NCBI GenBank assembly: GCA_002505185.1
Contig: DAUP01000130.1
Coordinates: forward strand, 3,936 to 11,265
Direction: 5' to 3'
Origin: Ferroplasmaceae archaeon UBA567
GTDB taxonomy: Archaea; Thermoplasmatota; Thermoplasmata; Thermoplasmatales; Thermoplasmataceae
DNA length: 7,330 nucleotides
Both the position numbers and the translations under genes were made by a program. Positions 1 through 5,865 of the stretch are shown piece after piece. Every line of letters starts with the position of its first letter. Positions within the stretch are counted from its first letter, which is position 1. The notes below the pieces were generated by a model, which worked only from the letters and a program-made list of their open reading frames with translations, had not been told where the DNA came from and searched no databases.

Positions 1-984
1 AAGGTAGCCGATATGGCTGGAGAAGTTAAAAATCCTGCAAAAACAATGCCAAAAATTATAGGTACTGTACTGGCTGTTCAATCTCTTTTATACATCGGCA
101 TGGCCTTCGTTATAGTAGGAACAGTTAGCTGGGCAGGCTTTGGCATCCAGACAGGAGACTGGAATTTTGTCGCCGGCCTTGGATCTCCACTTTCCTCTAT
201 AATTAGGGCAAATGTAGTTCCTGGAATGACAGTAGGCGAGACGGATCTGCTTGGTGGCATGGTTGTTGCATTCTTCCTCTTTGCCATATTCTCACCCGGA
301 GGAACTCTTGGAATTTATCTTACCGGTGCCAGCAGGATAATATTTGGGTATTCTGAGGAAGATGCACTTCCTCCAGCATTGAAAAGAACAACAAAACATG
401 GTGCCCCTTATCTAGCACTGATACTGGCCCTTATACTGGCTATAATATTCCTTCTACCCCTTCCGTCGTGGTATGCACTTGTAGATTTTGTGGTTGTGGC
501 CGCCGTTGCAAATTTTGCAGTGGCATCTATATCGCTCCCGGTTCTCAGAAGGCTATATCCCAACGTTGAACGACCTTTTAAAATACCCCATCCAATGGTA
601 TGGTCGTTTGTATCATTCGAAGTTGCAACGTTTCTTATCTACTGGGCAACATTTCCAACAACCCTTTATGCCCTTGGAGCTGTTCTTGCGGGATCCATCA
701 TATTCATATACCAGGCAAACAAGAAGCATTTCAAGGGACTGAATCTCCGCAATTCTGTTTGGATACCTGTATATATAGTTGGAATGATATTATTATCCTA
801 TCTGGGAGGAACACCTACAGGCGGAACAAATCTTATCGCATATCCGTTTGATTATGTAGTTCTGGGTATATACGCAGCAATATTCTTTGTAATCGGGTTG
901 AACAGTGCGCCCAAGGAACCACTCACATCCGCAGAAGCATTGTTAGAGCCAACAAAGGAAGTCGATTTTGAGGCTGAATACTAA
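1..984 (+). CDS. APC-superfamily amino acid permease, C-terminal part (5' end outside window)
   Basis: Cytoplasmic-membrane secondary transporter, probably importing amino acids or related amines; the substrate cannot be read from sequence. The frame is open from base 1 (Lys-Val-Ala-Asp precede the first Met), and the opening EVKNPAKTMPKII is the family's conserved internal motif that follows a mid-protein membrane helix, so the ATG at 13 is internal and the gene starts upstream. About eight hydrophobic segments are visible, near residues 18-40, 84-108, 136-155, 158-181, 199-220, 222-238, 253-268 and 284-300 of the visible part. The segment SRIIFGYSEEDALPP and the following basic stretch before a Gly-Ala-Pro match the APC cytoplasmic loop between helices. 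The tail (last ~25 residues) is acidic and polar. Family members of this kind usually run to 450-600 residues, so roughly a third to a half is missing. It converges on cbiD. The family call is firm; the substrate is unknown. Confidence 0.9.
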   Translation, partial: KVADMAGEVKNPAKTMPKIIGTVLAVQSLLYIGMAFVIVGTVSWAGFGIQTGDWNFVAGLGSPLSSIIRANVVPGMTVGETDLLGGMVVAFFLFAIFSPGGTLGIYLTGASRIIFGYSEEDALPPALKRTTKHGAPYLALILALILAIIFLLPLPSWYALVDFVVVAAVANFAVASISLPVLRRLYPNVERPFKIPHPMVWSFVSFEVATFLIYWATFPTTLYALGAVLAGSIIFIYQANKKHFKGLNLRNSVWIPVYIVGMILLSYLGGTPTGGTNLIAYPFDYVVLGIYAAIFFVIGLNSAPKEPLTSAEALLEPTKEVDFEAEY

Positions 985-1020
985 AAATTTATTTTTAAAT
1001 AGGAATTTTTTTATATTTTT
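983..1020. terminator. Bidirectional T/A-rich terminator region between convergent genes
   Basis: The 37 bases between the permease stop and the cbiD stop consist almost only of A and T runs. On the plus strand there is T7 at 1006-1012 followed by T5 at 1016-1020; on the minus strand there is T5 (complement of 983-987) after further T-rich bases. Archaeal RNA polymerase stops at such T tracts without needing a hairpin, so this short spacer can end both the permease transcript and the cobalamin operon transcript. Function is inferred from base composition and position. Confidence 0.5.
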
Positions 1021-1021
1021 G

Positions 1022-2086
1022 TCAATATTCATTTTTTATAATTTCAATGGATATCTGTATTTTATTTTCTGTAATTTTATCTATATTTTTCAGGGATTTG
1101 TCCTTTAGCAAATCAAGGAATGCAGTATCATATTTTATCAATTCCATAACTTCCAGGACAGTGTTAGCATGGCGAATTCCTGAAACAATATTATGATCAT
1201 AGCCCAGATATTCTCCCAGGGAGGCAAGAAAATCAAAATTTATGCTACTTTTAGATGAATGCAAATCCATATTGCCATTCGCCAGCTTTGATATTTTTCC
1301 TGGCATTCCTGCAATAATCACCTTTTCAATACCAGCATCCACAGCCCTTTTTACAGCAAAACCAAGAAAATCCCCTATCTCGATAAACTGCTCCTCCCTG
1401 AAATCAGGAAATATTTTCTTTACTGCAGTGTCGCTCCTGCCGCCTGTGCTGAAAACCAGTGAATTGATACCTAATTTAGAGGCAACCCGAATCCCCAGTA
1501 CTATTGAAGCCTTCCAGGAAGAATCGGAAAATGGTATTACTATGCCCCTGGTTCCAAGAATTGAAATACCACCTACAATGCCAAGTTTGGGGTTGCATGT
1601 TTTTTTTGCCACATCCTCGCCTCCCGGAGCGGAAATTGTTATTTTTATTCCTTTTGAAATTCCTTCGGATTCCAGTAAATTCTGTACCGTGGATTTTATC
1701 ATTTTAAGCGGGACTGGATTTATTGCCGGATTTCCAGGCTTTATTGGCAACCCCTCCTTCGTAACCGTACCTATGCCCTCACCACCGGCAATTTCTATCC
1801 CTGGATTTTTTGAGTATTCTACCCGCGAATATATGTACAGCCCTGTTGTAACATCGGGATCGTCGCCACCATCTTTTTTTACTGCGGCCATACAGTAATT
1901 TTTTTCTATTTTCTGGTGTTCGATCAAAAATCTGGCCGTTTTCTTTACTGGCAGATTTATTTCCACTTCATTTACTGTTTTTCCCCCAATCATCATAATA
2001 AGAGCTGCCTTTGTGGCTGCCGTTGCACATGCCCCGGTGGTATAGCCGTAACGCAGGTTTGTTGTGTCAGGATTTTCAATGTACAT
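1022..2086 (-). CDS. cbiD: Cobalt-precorrin-5B C1-methyltransferase CbiD
   Basis: Transfers a methyl group from S-adenosylmethionine to C-1 of cobalt-precorrin-5B, giving cobalt-precorrin-6A, in the cytoplasmic oxygen-independent cobalamin pathway. At 354 residues it has the normal family length. Visible family motifs: the N-terminal RYGYTTGACATAATKAA (residues 12-28), KDGGDDPDVTTG (71-82), GGEGIG (101-106), APGGEDVAKKTCN (153-165), GGISILGTRGIV (172-183), STGGRS (213-218) and MPGKISKLANGNMDLHSSK (261-279). It is the last gene of the operon; its ATG lies inside the end of cbiC (11-base overlap), with no clear Shine-Dalgarno upstream, so translation is probably coupled to cbiC. The CbiD family differs from the canonical precorrin methyltransferases, and none of the motifs here suggests another function. 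Confidence 0.95.
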   Translation of the reverse strand: MYIENPDTTNLRYGYTTGACATAATKAALIMMIGGKTVNEVEINLPVKKTARFLIEHQKIEKNYCMAAVKKDGGDDPDVTTGLYIYSRVEYSKNPGIEIAGGEGIGTVTKEGLPIKPGNPAINPVPLKMIKSTVQNLLESEGISKGIKITISAPGGEDVAKKTCNPKLGIVGGISILGTRGIVIPFSDSSWKASIVLGIRVASKLGINSLVFSTGGRSDTAVKKIFPDFREEQFIEIGDFLGFAVKRAVDAGIEKVIIAGMPGKISKLANGNMDLHSSKSSINFDFLASLGEYLGYDHNIVSGIRHANTVLEVMELIKYDTAFLDLLKDKSLKNIDKITENKIQISIEIIKNEY

Positions 2087-2675
2087 TTAAATACGCTACC
2101 ATTGCATTGAATATTGCAGCCGCAACCGCTGACCCTCCCTTATTGCTCAGGTTAGTAATAAAATTACCATTGAATCCCAACAATCTTGATTTCATCTCAA
2201 GAGCAGATACAAATCCAACGGGGACACCTACAATAAGTCCAGGAAAGCATATTCCTTTATCTACCGATTCAAGCAATGCTTCCAGTGCAGTAGGTGCATC
2301 GCCTACAATAAATATGGACTCAGGATTTTCCAGGCATGCTTTTCTCATAGAAATATACGACCGTGAAATTCCTGTATTTCTGGATTCTGTTACAACATCA
2401 GTGTTTCTTATGTAGCATTTTTTATTCGGATAGTTTGATATGCCTGACAGTACCATGTTTATATCAGTTATTGCTGTTGCCCCGGTTTCAATATAATGTA
2501 AAGCATCCTCAAAGGAAGCAGAGAAGATAAGAGATTTCCCAATTTCAAAGTCGGCGGTGGCGTGGACAACACGGGTTATTATGCTGGATTTAAGTGAATC
2601 GTCCAGTTCCATCGTTTCTTTTATGAAGTTGAAACTCTGCCTGTAAATCTCTCCAGGGTTTAGGGTACCAGTCAT
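2076..2675 (-). CDS. cbiC: Cobalt-precorrin-8 methylmutase CbiC
   Basis: Moves the C-11 methyl group of cobalt-precorrin-8 to C-12, giving cobyrinate. At 199 residues it is close to the usual ~200-210. RVVHATADFE (residues 35-44) is the conserved region carrying the catalytic histidine (His38 here, corresponding by motif to His43 of characterised CobH/CbiC). GDAPTALEALLE (125-136), PGLIVGVPVGFVSALEMK (145-162) and the C-terminal KGGSAVAAAIFNAMVAY (179-195) are further family signatures. The APTAL motif is preceded by Asp where Asn is common, and SALEMK replaces the more usual AAESK. The gene begins 3 bases after the cbiJ stop and overlaps cbiD by 11 bases. A weak AGGAT lies about ten bases before the ATG. 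The product of the following gene, CbiD, acts earlier in the pathway, so gene order does not follow reaction order. Confidence 0.95.
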   Translation of the reverse strand: MTGTLNPGEIYRQSFNFIKETMELDDSLKSSIITRVVHATADFEIGKSLIFSASFEDALHYIETGATAITDINMVLSGISNYPNKKCYIRNTDVVTESRNTGISRSYISMRKACLENPESIFIVGDAPTALEALLESVDKGICFPGLIVGVPVGFVSALEMKSRLLGFNGNFITNLSNKGGSAVAAAIFNAMVAYLNVH

Positions 2676-2678
2676 GTT

Positions 2679-3431
2679 TTATTTTATCCTGTAATCCCTT
2701 AAAATCTTTTTTATCTCAGTTGAATTGTGACCAATGTTTTTTCCTGGATAATCCTTTCTTGAGATAACAATGGTATTTATCCCCAATGACAGTGCCGCCA
2801 TGATTTTGGGATTAGCATTGAAACCACTGTCCTTGGTAATAAGCGTATCAATATTATAATATTCCATTATAGCCCTGTCCAGGCCTTCGGTGAAATTTCC
2901 CTCCATTGCAATAATATTACTTTTACTGACACCAATTTCCAGGAGAGATTTAATACTGTCAGGATCAGGAAGGACTCTGAAGAAAACCTTATGGTTTTTT
3001 ATGACGGTTTTATAGTATTCAATATTTCTTATTCCGGTTGTCACAAAAATATTCTTTCCAGTGTTTCCAGCCAATTCCACAGCTTTTTCGTAGCTCTCAG
3101 CATATACTATACTTTTATCATTTATTTTTATTTTCTCCCTTTCAAAACGGATAAGTGGTATCCCCAGCTCCTTTGAGGCTTTTATGGCGTTTTCATGTAT
3201 TGAATCTGCATAGGGGTGTGTCCCGTCTATTATAACATCTATAGAGAGTTCTCTGCATTTTGAAACCAGGGTTTTATAGTCCATTTTTCCCTGAATAGCC
3301 CTTATATTTTTATCTTCCAGTTTTTTTACCCCATCGTATGTAACAGCTGTGGCTATAATGGAATAACCCGAGGCCATAAGTTCGGAGGCCAGATCTCTGG
3401 AATCTGAAGTCCCATCAAAAACCAATATCAT
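2679..3431 (-). CDS. cbiJ: Cobalt-precorrin-6A reductase (CbiJ/CobK family)
   Basis: NAD(P)H-dependent reduction of the macrocycle of cobalt-precorrin-6A to 6B, the step directly after CbiD. The 250 residues fit the family (~240-260). Signatures: a nucleotide-binding-like N-terminus ILVFDGTSDSRDLA (residues 2-15), IDGTHPYA (68-75; family consensus is close to DATHPFA), IPLIRFERE (91-99), FVTTGIRN (129-136), RVLPDPDS (152-159) and ITKDSGFNANPKIMAAL (198-214). Two usually strict positions differ: Asp6 where the family normally has Gly in GGTSE, and Gly70 where Ala is usual. An SD-like AGGGGAT lies five bases before the ATG, and the preceding zinc-ribbon gene stops nine bases upstream. The name CbiJ rather than CobK is chosen because CbiD marks the oxygen-independent route. 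Confidence 0.92.
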   Translation of the reverse strand: MILVFDGTSDSRDLASELMASGYSIIATAVTYDGVKKLEDKNIRAIQGKMDYKTLVSKCRELSIDVIIDGTHPYADSIHENAIKASKELGIPLIRFEREKIKINDKSIVYAESYEKAVELAGNTGKNIFVTTGIRNIEYYKTVIKNHKVFFRVLPDPDSIKSLLEIGVSKSNIIAMEGNFTEGLDRAIMEYYNIDTLITKDSGFNANPKIMAALSLGINTIVISRKDYPGKNIGHNSTEIKKILRDYRIK

Positions 3432-3440
3432 TGGAATCCC

Positions 3441-3632
3441 CTATTTTTTTCCTTCCCTTATTTCCTTCTGGAATTTTTCAAGATCTTTAAACTTAACTTC
3501 CAGAACAAATACTCCAACATAATTGCAGTCTTCGCATTTATATATGGGTCCTGCTATGCCTCCTGCAATCCAGTTGATCTTTAATGATCCACACTGAGGG
3601 CATATTTTAACGGTCCTGTAATCATCCATCAT
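3441..3632 (-). CDS. Small zinc-ribbon protein, first gene of the cobalamin operon
   Basis: A 63-residue protein with four cysteines in two knuckles, CPQC (residues 11-14) and CEDC (33-36), separated by 18 residues: the pattern of a zinc ribbon that would bind one structural zinc. The spacer is Gly-rich (IAGGIAGPIY) and the last ~20 residues form a highly charged helix (FKDLEKFQKEIREGKK). Such minimal ribbons are widespread in archaea; they may act as nucleic-acid or protein adaptors, and no specific role can be assigned here. The start is a double ATG (3632 and 3629); a TATA-like box 23-24 bases upstream suggests a leaderless transcript beginning at one of them. It leads the cbiJ-cbiC-cbiD operon with a nine-base gap, so it is co-expressed with corrin synthesis. 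A role in that pathway is inference from position alone. Confidence 0.8.
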   Translation of the reverse strand: MMDDYRTVKICPQCGSLKINWIAGGIAGPIYKCEDCNYVGVFVLEVKFKDLEKFQKEIREGKK

Positions 3633-3650
3633 ATTGCCATATGAAAACCC

Positions 3651-3660
3651 TATTTAATTA
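3651..3660 (-). promoter_or_regulatory. TATA-like promoter box of the zinc ribbon-cbiJCD operon
   Basis: Minus-strand TAATTAAATA is centred about 23-24 bases before the first ATG of the zinc-ribbon gene. Archaeal TATA boxes are centred ~26 bases before the transcription start, so transcription would begin at or within the ATGATG, giving a leaderless mRNA. The same core TAATTAAAT occurs in the divergent enoyl-CoA hydratase promoter. The box overlaps the last codons of the possible small ORF at 3654-3794. Confidence 0.5.
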
Positions 3661-3794
3661 TTGTCAACTGATAAAATAGCTATAGATGTTTTAGTTCCAG
3701 ATAAATGTTCATTATTGTTTATATTCCATCTCACTGACACAATATACAGGAAAGTGGGAACAGCCAGAAGTATTAAATTAAGTATATAGTGCAC
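3654..3794 (-). CDS. Possible 46-residue single-span membrane micro-protein (tentative)
   Basis: An open frame starting with GTG directly after an in-frame TGA encodes 46 residues and ends 21 bases before the zinc-ribbon ATG. Residues 3-21 (YILNLILLAVPTFLYIVSV) form one convincing hydrophobic helix, followed by Arg-Trp and a polar Asn/Ser/Thr-rich tail. No ATG is available in frame, there is no SD, and a TATA-like AT stretch (3807-3818) sits somewhat too close, about 19 bases upstream. I recognise no family. AT-rich non-coding DNA readily encodes hydrophobic runs, so this could be chance; the stop also falls in the promoter box of the operon. It is listed because it would otherwise be missed, and because its orientation and position would make it an upstream partner of the cobalamin operon. 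Confidence 0.22.
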   Translation of the reverse strand: MHYILNLILLAVPTFLYIVSVRWNINNNEHLSGTKTSIAILSVDNN

Positions 3795-3842
3795 TCATTA
3801 CATAGGAAAAATAATATTCATTCTGCAATAAATTTAGATATC

Positions 3843-3853
3843 TTTAATTAAAT
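3843..3853 (+). promoter_or_regulatory. TATA-like promoter box of the enoyl-CoA hydratase gene
   Basis: Palindromic TTTAATTAAAT is centred 23 bases before the ATG at 3871, the distance expected if transcription starts close to the start codon (leaderless mRNA). No SD sequence lies between box and ATG; the intervening DNA is AT-only-like (CTCTATAATATATATTC). Confidence 0.5.
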
Positions 3854-3870
3854 CTCTATAATATATATTC

Positions 3871-4617
3871 ATGTCATATGCAACCATAGAAACTGAGGAA
3901 AAAGGCGGTACAGGCTTTATCTATTTCAACAGGGAAGAGCATTTGAACACAGTAACTGTTGAAATGGTTGATGAAATTATGAAAGCCCTGTCAAATATGG
4001 AAGAAAACTGCAAATCTATTGTGATCGGTGGCAGAAAGAACTTCTCTGCCGGTGCAGATATAATGCAGTTTAAGGATATGAATACAATGAAAGCCTATGA
4101 GTTCCACAGAAAGTTAAACGATCTTGCCCTGTATTTCAGGGAGTTCAAAAGGCCAATAATATCATTTTTGAATGGTTATGTTCTTGGTGGTGGCCTTGAA
4201 CTTTCCCTTTCCACTGATATAAGGGTATGTAGCAGAGACGCTCTTCTAGGACAACCTGAAATAAACTTGGGAATAAATGCAGGTGCGGGTGGCAACGTCA
4301 TACTTCCGGATGTTATAGGAAGAAACAGGGCTCTGTATATGATACTCACAGGGGAAAAAATACCTGCAGTTACGGCATATGATTTTGGCCTGGTAGATAT
4401 AATAGCTGCTAATCCCCTGGATGAGGCGATACGGATAGCAACGACGATAAACAACAAACCTGAAAATACAGTAATGCTGGCAAAGCGTGCAGTCAATAGC
4501 ACAGAAAACAAGGTTAAAAAGGATCTTGATTATGAGGCTGCCCTATTCGGAATCTTATTTTCAGAAAAAGATACACAAGACAGAATAAATAACTTTATAA
4601 AAAGGAAGGGAACATAA
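3871..4617 (+). CDS. Enoyl-CoA hydratase/isomerase (crotonase family)
   Basis: Hydrates trans-2-enoyl-CoA to 3-hydroxyacyl-CoA, most likely in fatty acid or branched-chain/amino acid degradation in the cytosol. The 248 residues form a single crotonase domain (family usually ~255-260). The oxyanion-hole segments are FSAGADI (residues 58-64) and NGYVLGGGLELSL (101-113). Both catalytic acids of true hydratases are present: Glu110 in GGGLEL and Glu130 in GQPEINLG, with the same 20-residue spacing as Glu144 and Glu164 of rat mitochondrial crotonase. The motif usually PGAGG reads NAGAGG (136-141), so the proline is lost. The C-terminal helices (218-248) are the trimerisation region in this family. 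It stands alone with its own promoter, diverging from the cobalamin operon and converging on the Rieske gene with two bases between the stops. Chain-length preference cannot be read. Confidence 0.93.
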   Translation: MSYATIETEEKGGTGFIYFNREEHLNTVTVEMVDEIMKALSNMEENCKSIVIGGRKNFSAGADIMQFKDMNTMKAYEFHRKLNDLALYFREFKRPIISFLNGYVLGGGLELSLSTDIRVCSRDALLGQPEINLGINAGAGGNVILPDVIGRNRALYMILTGEKIPAVTAYDFGLVDIIAANPLDEAIRIATTINNKPENTVMLAKRAVNSTENKVKKDLDYEAALFGILFSEKDTQDRINNFIKRKGT

Positions 4618-4619
4618 TA

Positions 4620-4955
4620 TTATTCCTCAATTTCAATAAAATTTCCTTCTTCCCTGAGATTGTATGTTTCAAGAGTGTATTTTTCCATTGGTGTCTGGGG
4701 TGCTATGAATGGAGGTTCTACCATTTTGCCTGTTTCCAGTTCGAACTCAGCATTATGGCATGGGCATCTTACTCTTTTCTCATCATCAACAACGTTTCCT
4801 AAAACACATTTAAGATGGGAACATATGGCATTTATCGCATACAGCTTTCCCTTTTGCTTTGTTATAAACACCACCTTTCCATTACCAAGGTTAATAGATA
4901 CATGATTGCCTGAATTCTCCAGAGCCTTTATTCCCAGAATTTTTCTCCATGTCAT
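4620..4955 (-). CDS. Soluble Rieske-type [2Fe-2S] protein with extra cysteine pair
   Basis: A 111-residue Rieske domain without membrane segment or signal peptide, so a cytoplasmic electron carrier. Cluster ligands are Cys45 and His47 (CSH) and Cys64 and His67 (CPCH). Two additional cysteines, Cys50 (CSHLKC) and Cys66 (CPCH), sit where cytochrome bc1/b6f Rieske proteins have a disulfide that braces the cluster; plain dioxygenase ferredoxins usually lack them. The pattern suggests a bc-type cluster pocket and possibly a higher redox potential than dioxygenase ferredoxins (inference). The region before box 1 resembles the ferredoxin component of NirD/BphF-type proteins (GKLYAINAICSH). No oxygenase or reductase gene is adjacent, so the partner is unknown. 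A TATA-like box lies about 25 bases upstream, and it diverges from the DUF302 gene. Confidence 0.9.
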   Translation of the reverse strand: MTWRKILGIKALENSGNHVSINLGNGKVVFITKQKGKLYAINAICSHLKCVLGNVVDDEKRVRCPCHNAEFELETGKMVEPPFIAPQTPMEKYTLETYNLREEGNFIEIEE

Positions 4956-4976
4956 AGTTTATTATTGCAGTATAAA

Positions 4977-4984
4977 ATTTATAT
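4977..4984 (-). promoter_or_regulatory. TATA-like promoter box of the Rieske gene
   Basis: Minus-strand ATATAAAT is centred about 25 bases before the ATG at 4955, followed by further AT-rich bases (TTTATA). The spacing fits initiation at the start codon. Alternatives within the same AT tract cannot be excluded. Confidence 0.45.
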
Positions 4985-5044
4985 CTTTTGAAGGTATTGC
5001 TTTATGACCATTAAAAATTTAGAAAGAAAAATATTCATGGCAAG

Positions 5045-5054
5045 TATATTATAT
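5045..5054 (+). promoter_or_regulatory. TATA-like promoter box of the DUF302 gene
   Basis: TATATTATAT is centred about 24-25 bases before the ATG at 5074, consistent with a leaderless transcript. The 118-base region 4956-5073 holds this box and the divergent Rieske promoter and no SD site for either gene. Confidence 0.45.
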
Positions 5055-5073
5055 CTTATATTAATAAAGCAAT

Positions 5074-5451
5074 ATGTTGATTAAATGCCAGAGTGCTCAC
5101 GGATTTGAAGACACTGTCAATTTAGTGGTTGATTTTCTTAAGTCAAAGGGAGTTACAGTGTTTTCAATTATAGACCACAGGAAGAATGCAAAAGAGGTCG
5201 GTTTAAATATGGAAAATGAAACCGTAATTGTCTTCGGTTCTCCCGTAACAGGAACACTACTCATGAAGGAAAACCCAGAAATTGGAATAGAACTTCCATC
5301 GAAACTTCTAATATACTCAACGAACAGTGATGTATATCTTCTATACAAAGACCCAGATGAGATGCTGGAGTTGTACGGTATACGGGAATCTAGGGATGCA
5401 ATTCAAAAATTAAAAATGCTTTACAGACTCATAGCAAATCAGGTGATATGA
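5074..5451 (+). CDS. DUF302-family protein
   Basis: A 125-residue cytosolic protein of the DUF302 (TT1751-like) family. The family pattern is visible along the length: an N-terminal strand-helix (residues 1-25, ...DTVNLVVDFLKSKG), the segment FSIIDHRKNAKEVGLNM (30-46), the characteristic VIVFGSPVTGTLLMKENP (51-68), then GIELPSKLLIYS (71-82) and VYLLYKDPDEM (87-97), ending in an amphipathic helix that pairs hydrophobic residues with Arg/Lys. The family consensus has Gly-Asn-Pro in the central motif where this protein has Gly-Ser-Pro. No enzymatic activity is established for the family; members often occur near redox or sulfur-related genes. It shares a promoter region with the divergent Rieske gene, which suggests, but does not show, a redox context. 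Confidence 0.82.
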   Translation: MLIKCQSAHGFEDTVNLVVDFLKSKGVTVFSIIDHRKNAKEVGLNMENETVIVFGSPVTGTLLMKENPEIGIELPSKLLIYSTNSDVYLLYKDPDEMLELYGIRESRDAIQKLKMLYRLIANQVI

Positions 5452-5530
5452 TCCTGGAATAATTTTATCTTTTAATAGGATTGAAAACTTTTCCCCGGTT
5501 TAACGGATATTAATCACGTTTCATAATTTC

Positions 5531-5640
5531 CTGACCCACGGGGAATTCTAAGCCCAGCCCCTGATCGGATGGTCATTGCAATGTGACTCGCAATATGCTA
5601 TATCCGGAGCCCATTAAAGGCCGGGTTGTTTATAGTCTTA
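5531..5640. other. GC-rich foldable island: candidate non-coding RNA or mobile-element remnant
   Basis: About 53% G+C over 5531-5630 by my count, against AT-rich flanks. Possible stems on the plus strand: GGGG (5540-5543) with CCCC (5558-5561); TGATC (5562-5566) with GGTCA (5571-5575) around a GGAT loop; alternatively GTCA (5572-5575) with TGAC (5584-5587); and a composite hairpin CTATA (5598-5602) plus CCGG (5604-5607) with CCGG (5621-5624) plus TATAG (5631-5635), with CC/GG inside. A TATA-like ATATTAATC (5507-5515) lies ~26 bases before the island on the plus strand. High G+C in AT-rich archaea often marks structured RNAs, but no SRP RNA, RNase P RNA or tRNA signature is visible. The text GAATTCTAAGCCCAGCCCC loosely resembles right ends of IS200/IS605-type elements. 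Strand undecided. Confidence 0.3.
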
Positions 5641-5685
5641 CGTCGTCATATATATTCATGAATCGTATATACTTATTAATAAGAC
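5635..5685. repeat. Nested inverted repeats next to the GC-rich island
   Basis: Outer arms GTCTTA (5635-5640) and TAAGAC (5680-5685) are perfect complements 39 bases apart. Inside them TATATA (5649-5654) faces TATATA (5666-5671), flanking the palindrome ATTCATGAAT (5654-5663). The inner part is AT-only enough to arise by chance; the nesting makes a protein-binding site, a promoter zone or an element end possible. Confidence 0.4.
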
Positions 5686-5865
5686 ATATGATAATGATTT
5701 CATCGGTTTAAAGATTTTGCAAAATAGTTAATTAATACTAAATTGTACCAACAGCCACTGAATAATTGAATTGCCTGAGAAATGTTATTCCATGAACATC
5801 GGGGCTATTTTCCAATAAATTGAAACTTCTAAAATATATTTTATAGAAATATCAACGAATTATTG

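Larger units (their letters stand above)
5452..5865. other. 414-base region without a recognisable gene
   Basis: Both strands are rich in stops; the longest frames are under about 25 codons. From left to right it contains an AT-rich trailer after the DUF302 gene, a GC-rich foldable island (about 5531-5630), an AT-rich zone of nested inverted repeats (5635-5685), then featureless AT-rich DNA. At 5827-5848 there is an imperfect inverted repeat (TTCTA ... TAGAA around an AT-only centre), which could mark the 3' end of the transcript from the gene at 6228-5866. Confidence 0.6.

Noticed and set aside
488..851. Two plus-strand frames of about 84 codons inside the permease
   Set aside because: Out-of-frame shadows of a clear membrane transporter.
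1242..1898. 218-codon plus-strand open frame opposite cbiD
   Set aside because: It is the antisense shadow of a clear CbiD; its protein is Ser/Pro-rich with no family motifs and no promoter.
1916..2415. Plus-strand frames opposite cbiC and the start of cbiD
   Set aside because: They lie wholly antisense to confident genes and have unnatural composition.
3633..3870. Cobalamin riboswitch upstream of the cbi operon
   Set aside because: No B12-box-like sequence is visible and the promoter spacing leaves no leader RNA to carry one.
4176..4511. 111-codon minus-strand frame opposite the hydratase
   Set aside because: Antisense to a gene with both catalytic residues; no start context.
5531..5570. 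A definite IS200/IS605 right end
   Set aside because: Only a loose resemblance; there is no transposase or TnpB sequence alongside and the second hairpin arm is not convincing, so it is kept only as a hypothesis.
5531..5640. tRNA, SRP RNA, RNase P RNA or C/D-box RNA
   Set aside because: No T-arm, no SRP helix 8 motif, no RNase P conserved regions, no proper pair of C and D boxes; only general foldability is supported.
5658..5711. 17-residue plus-strand ORF (MNRIYLL...)
   Set aside because: Too short, no recognisable features, start sits in the AT palindrome.
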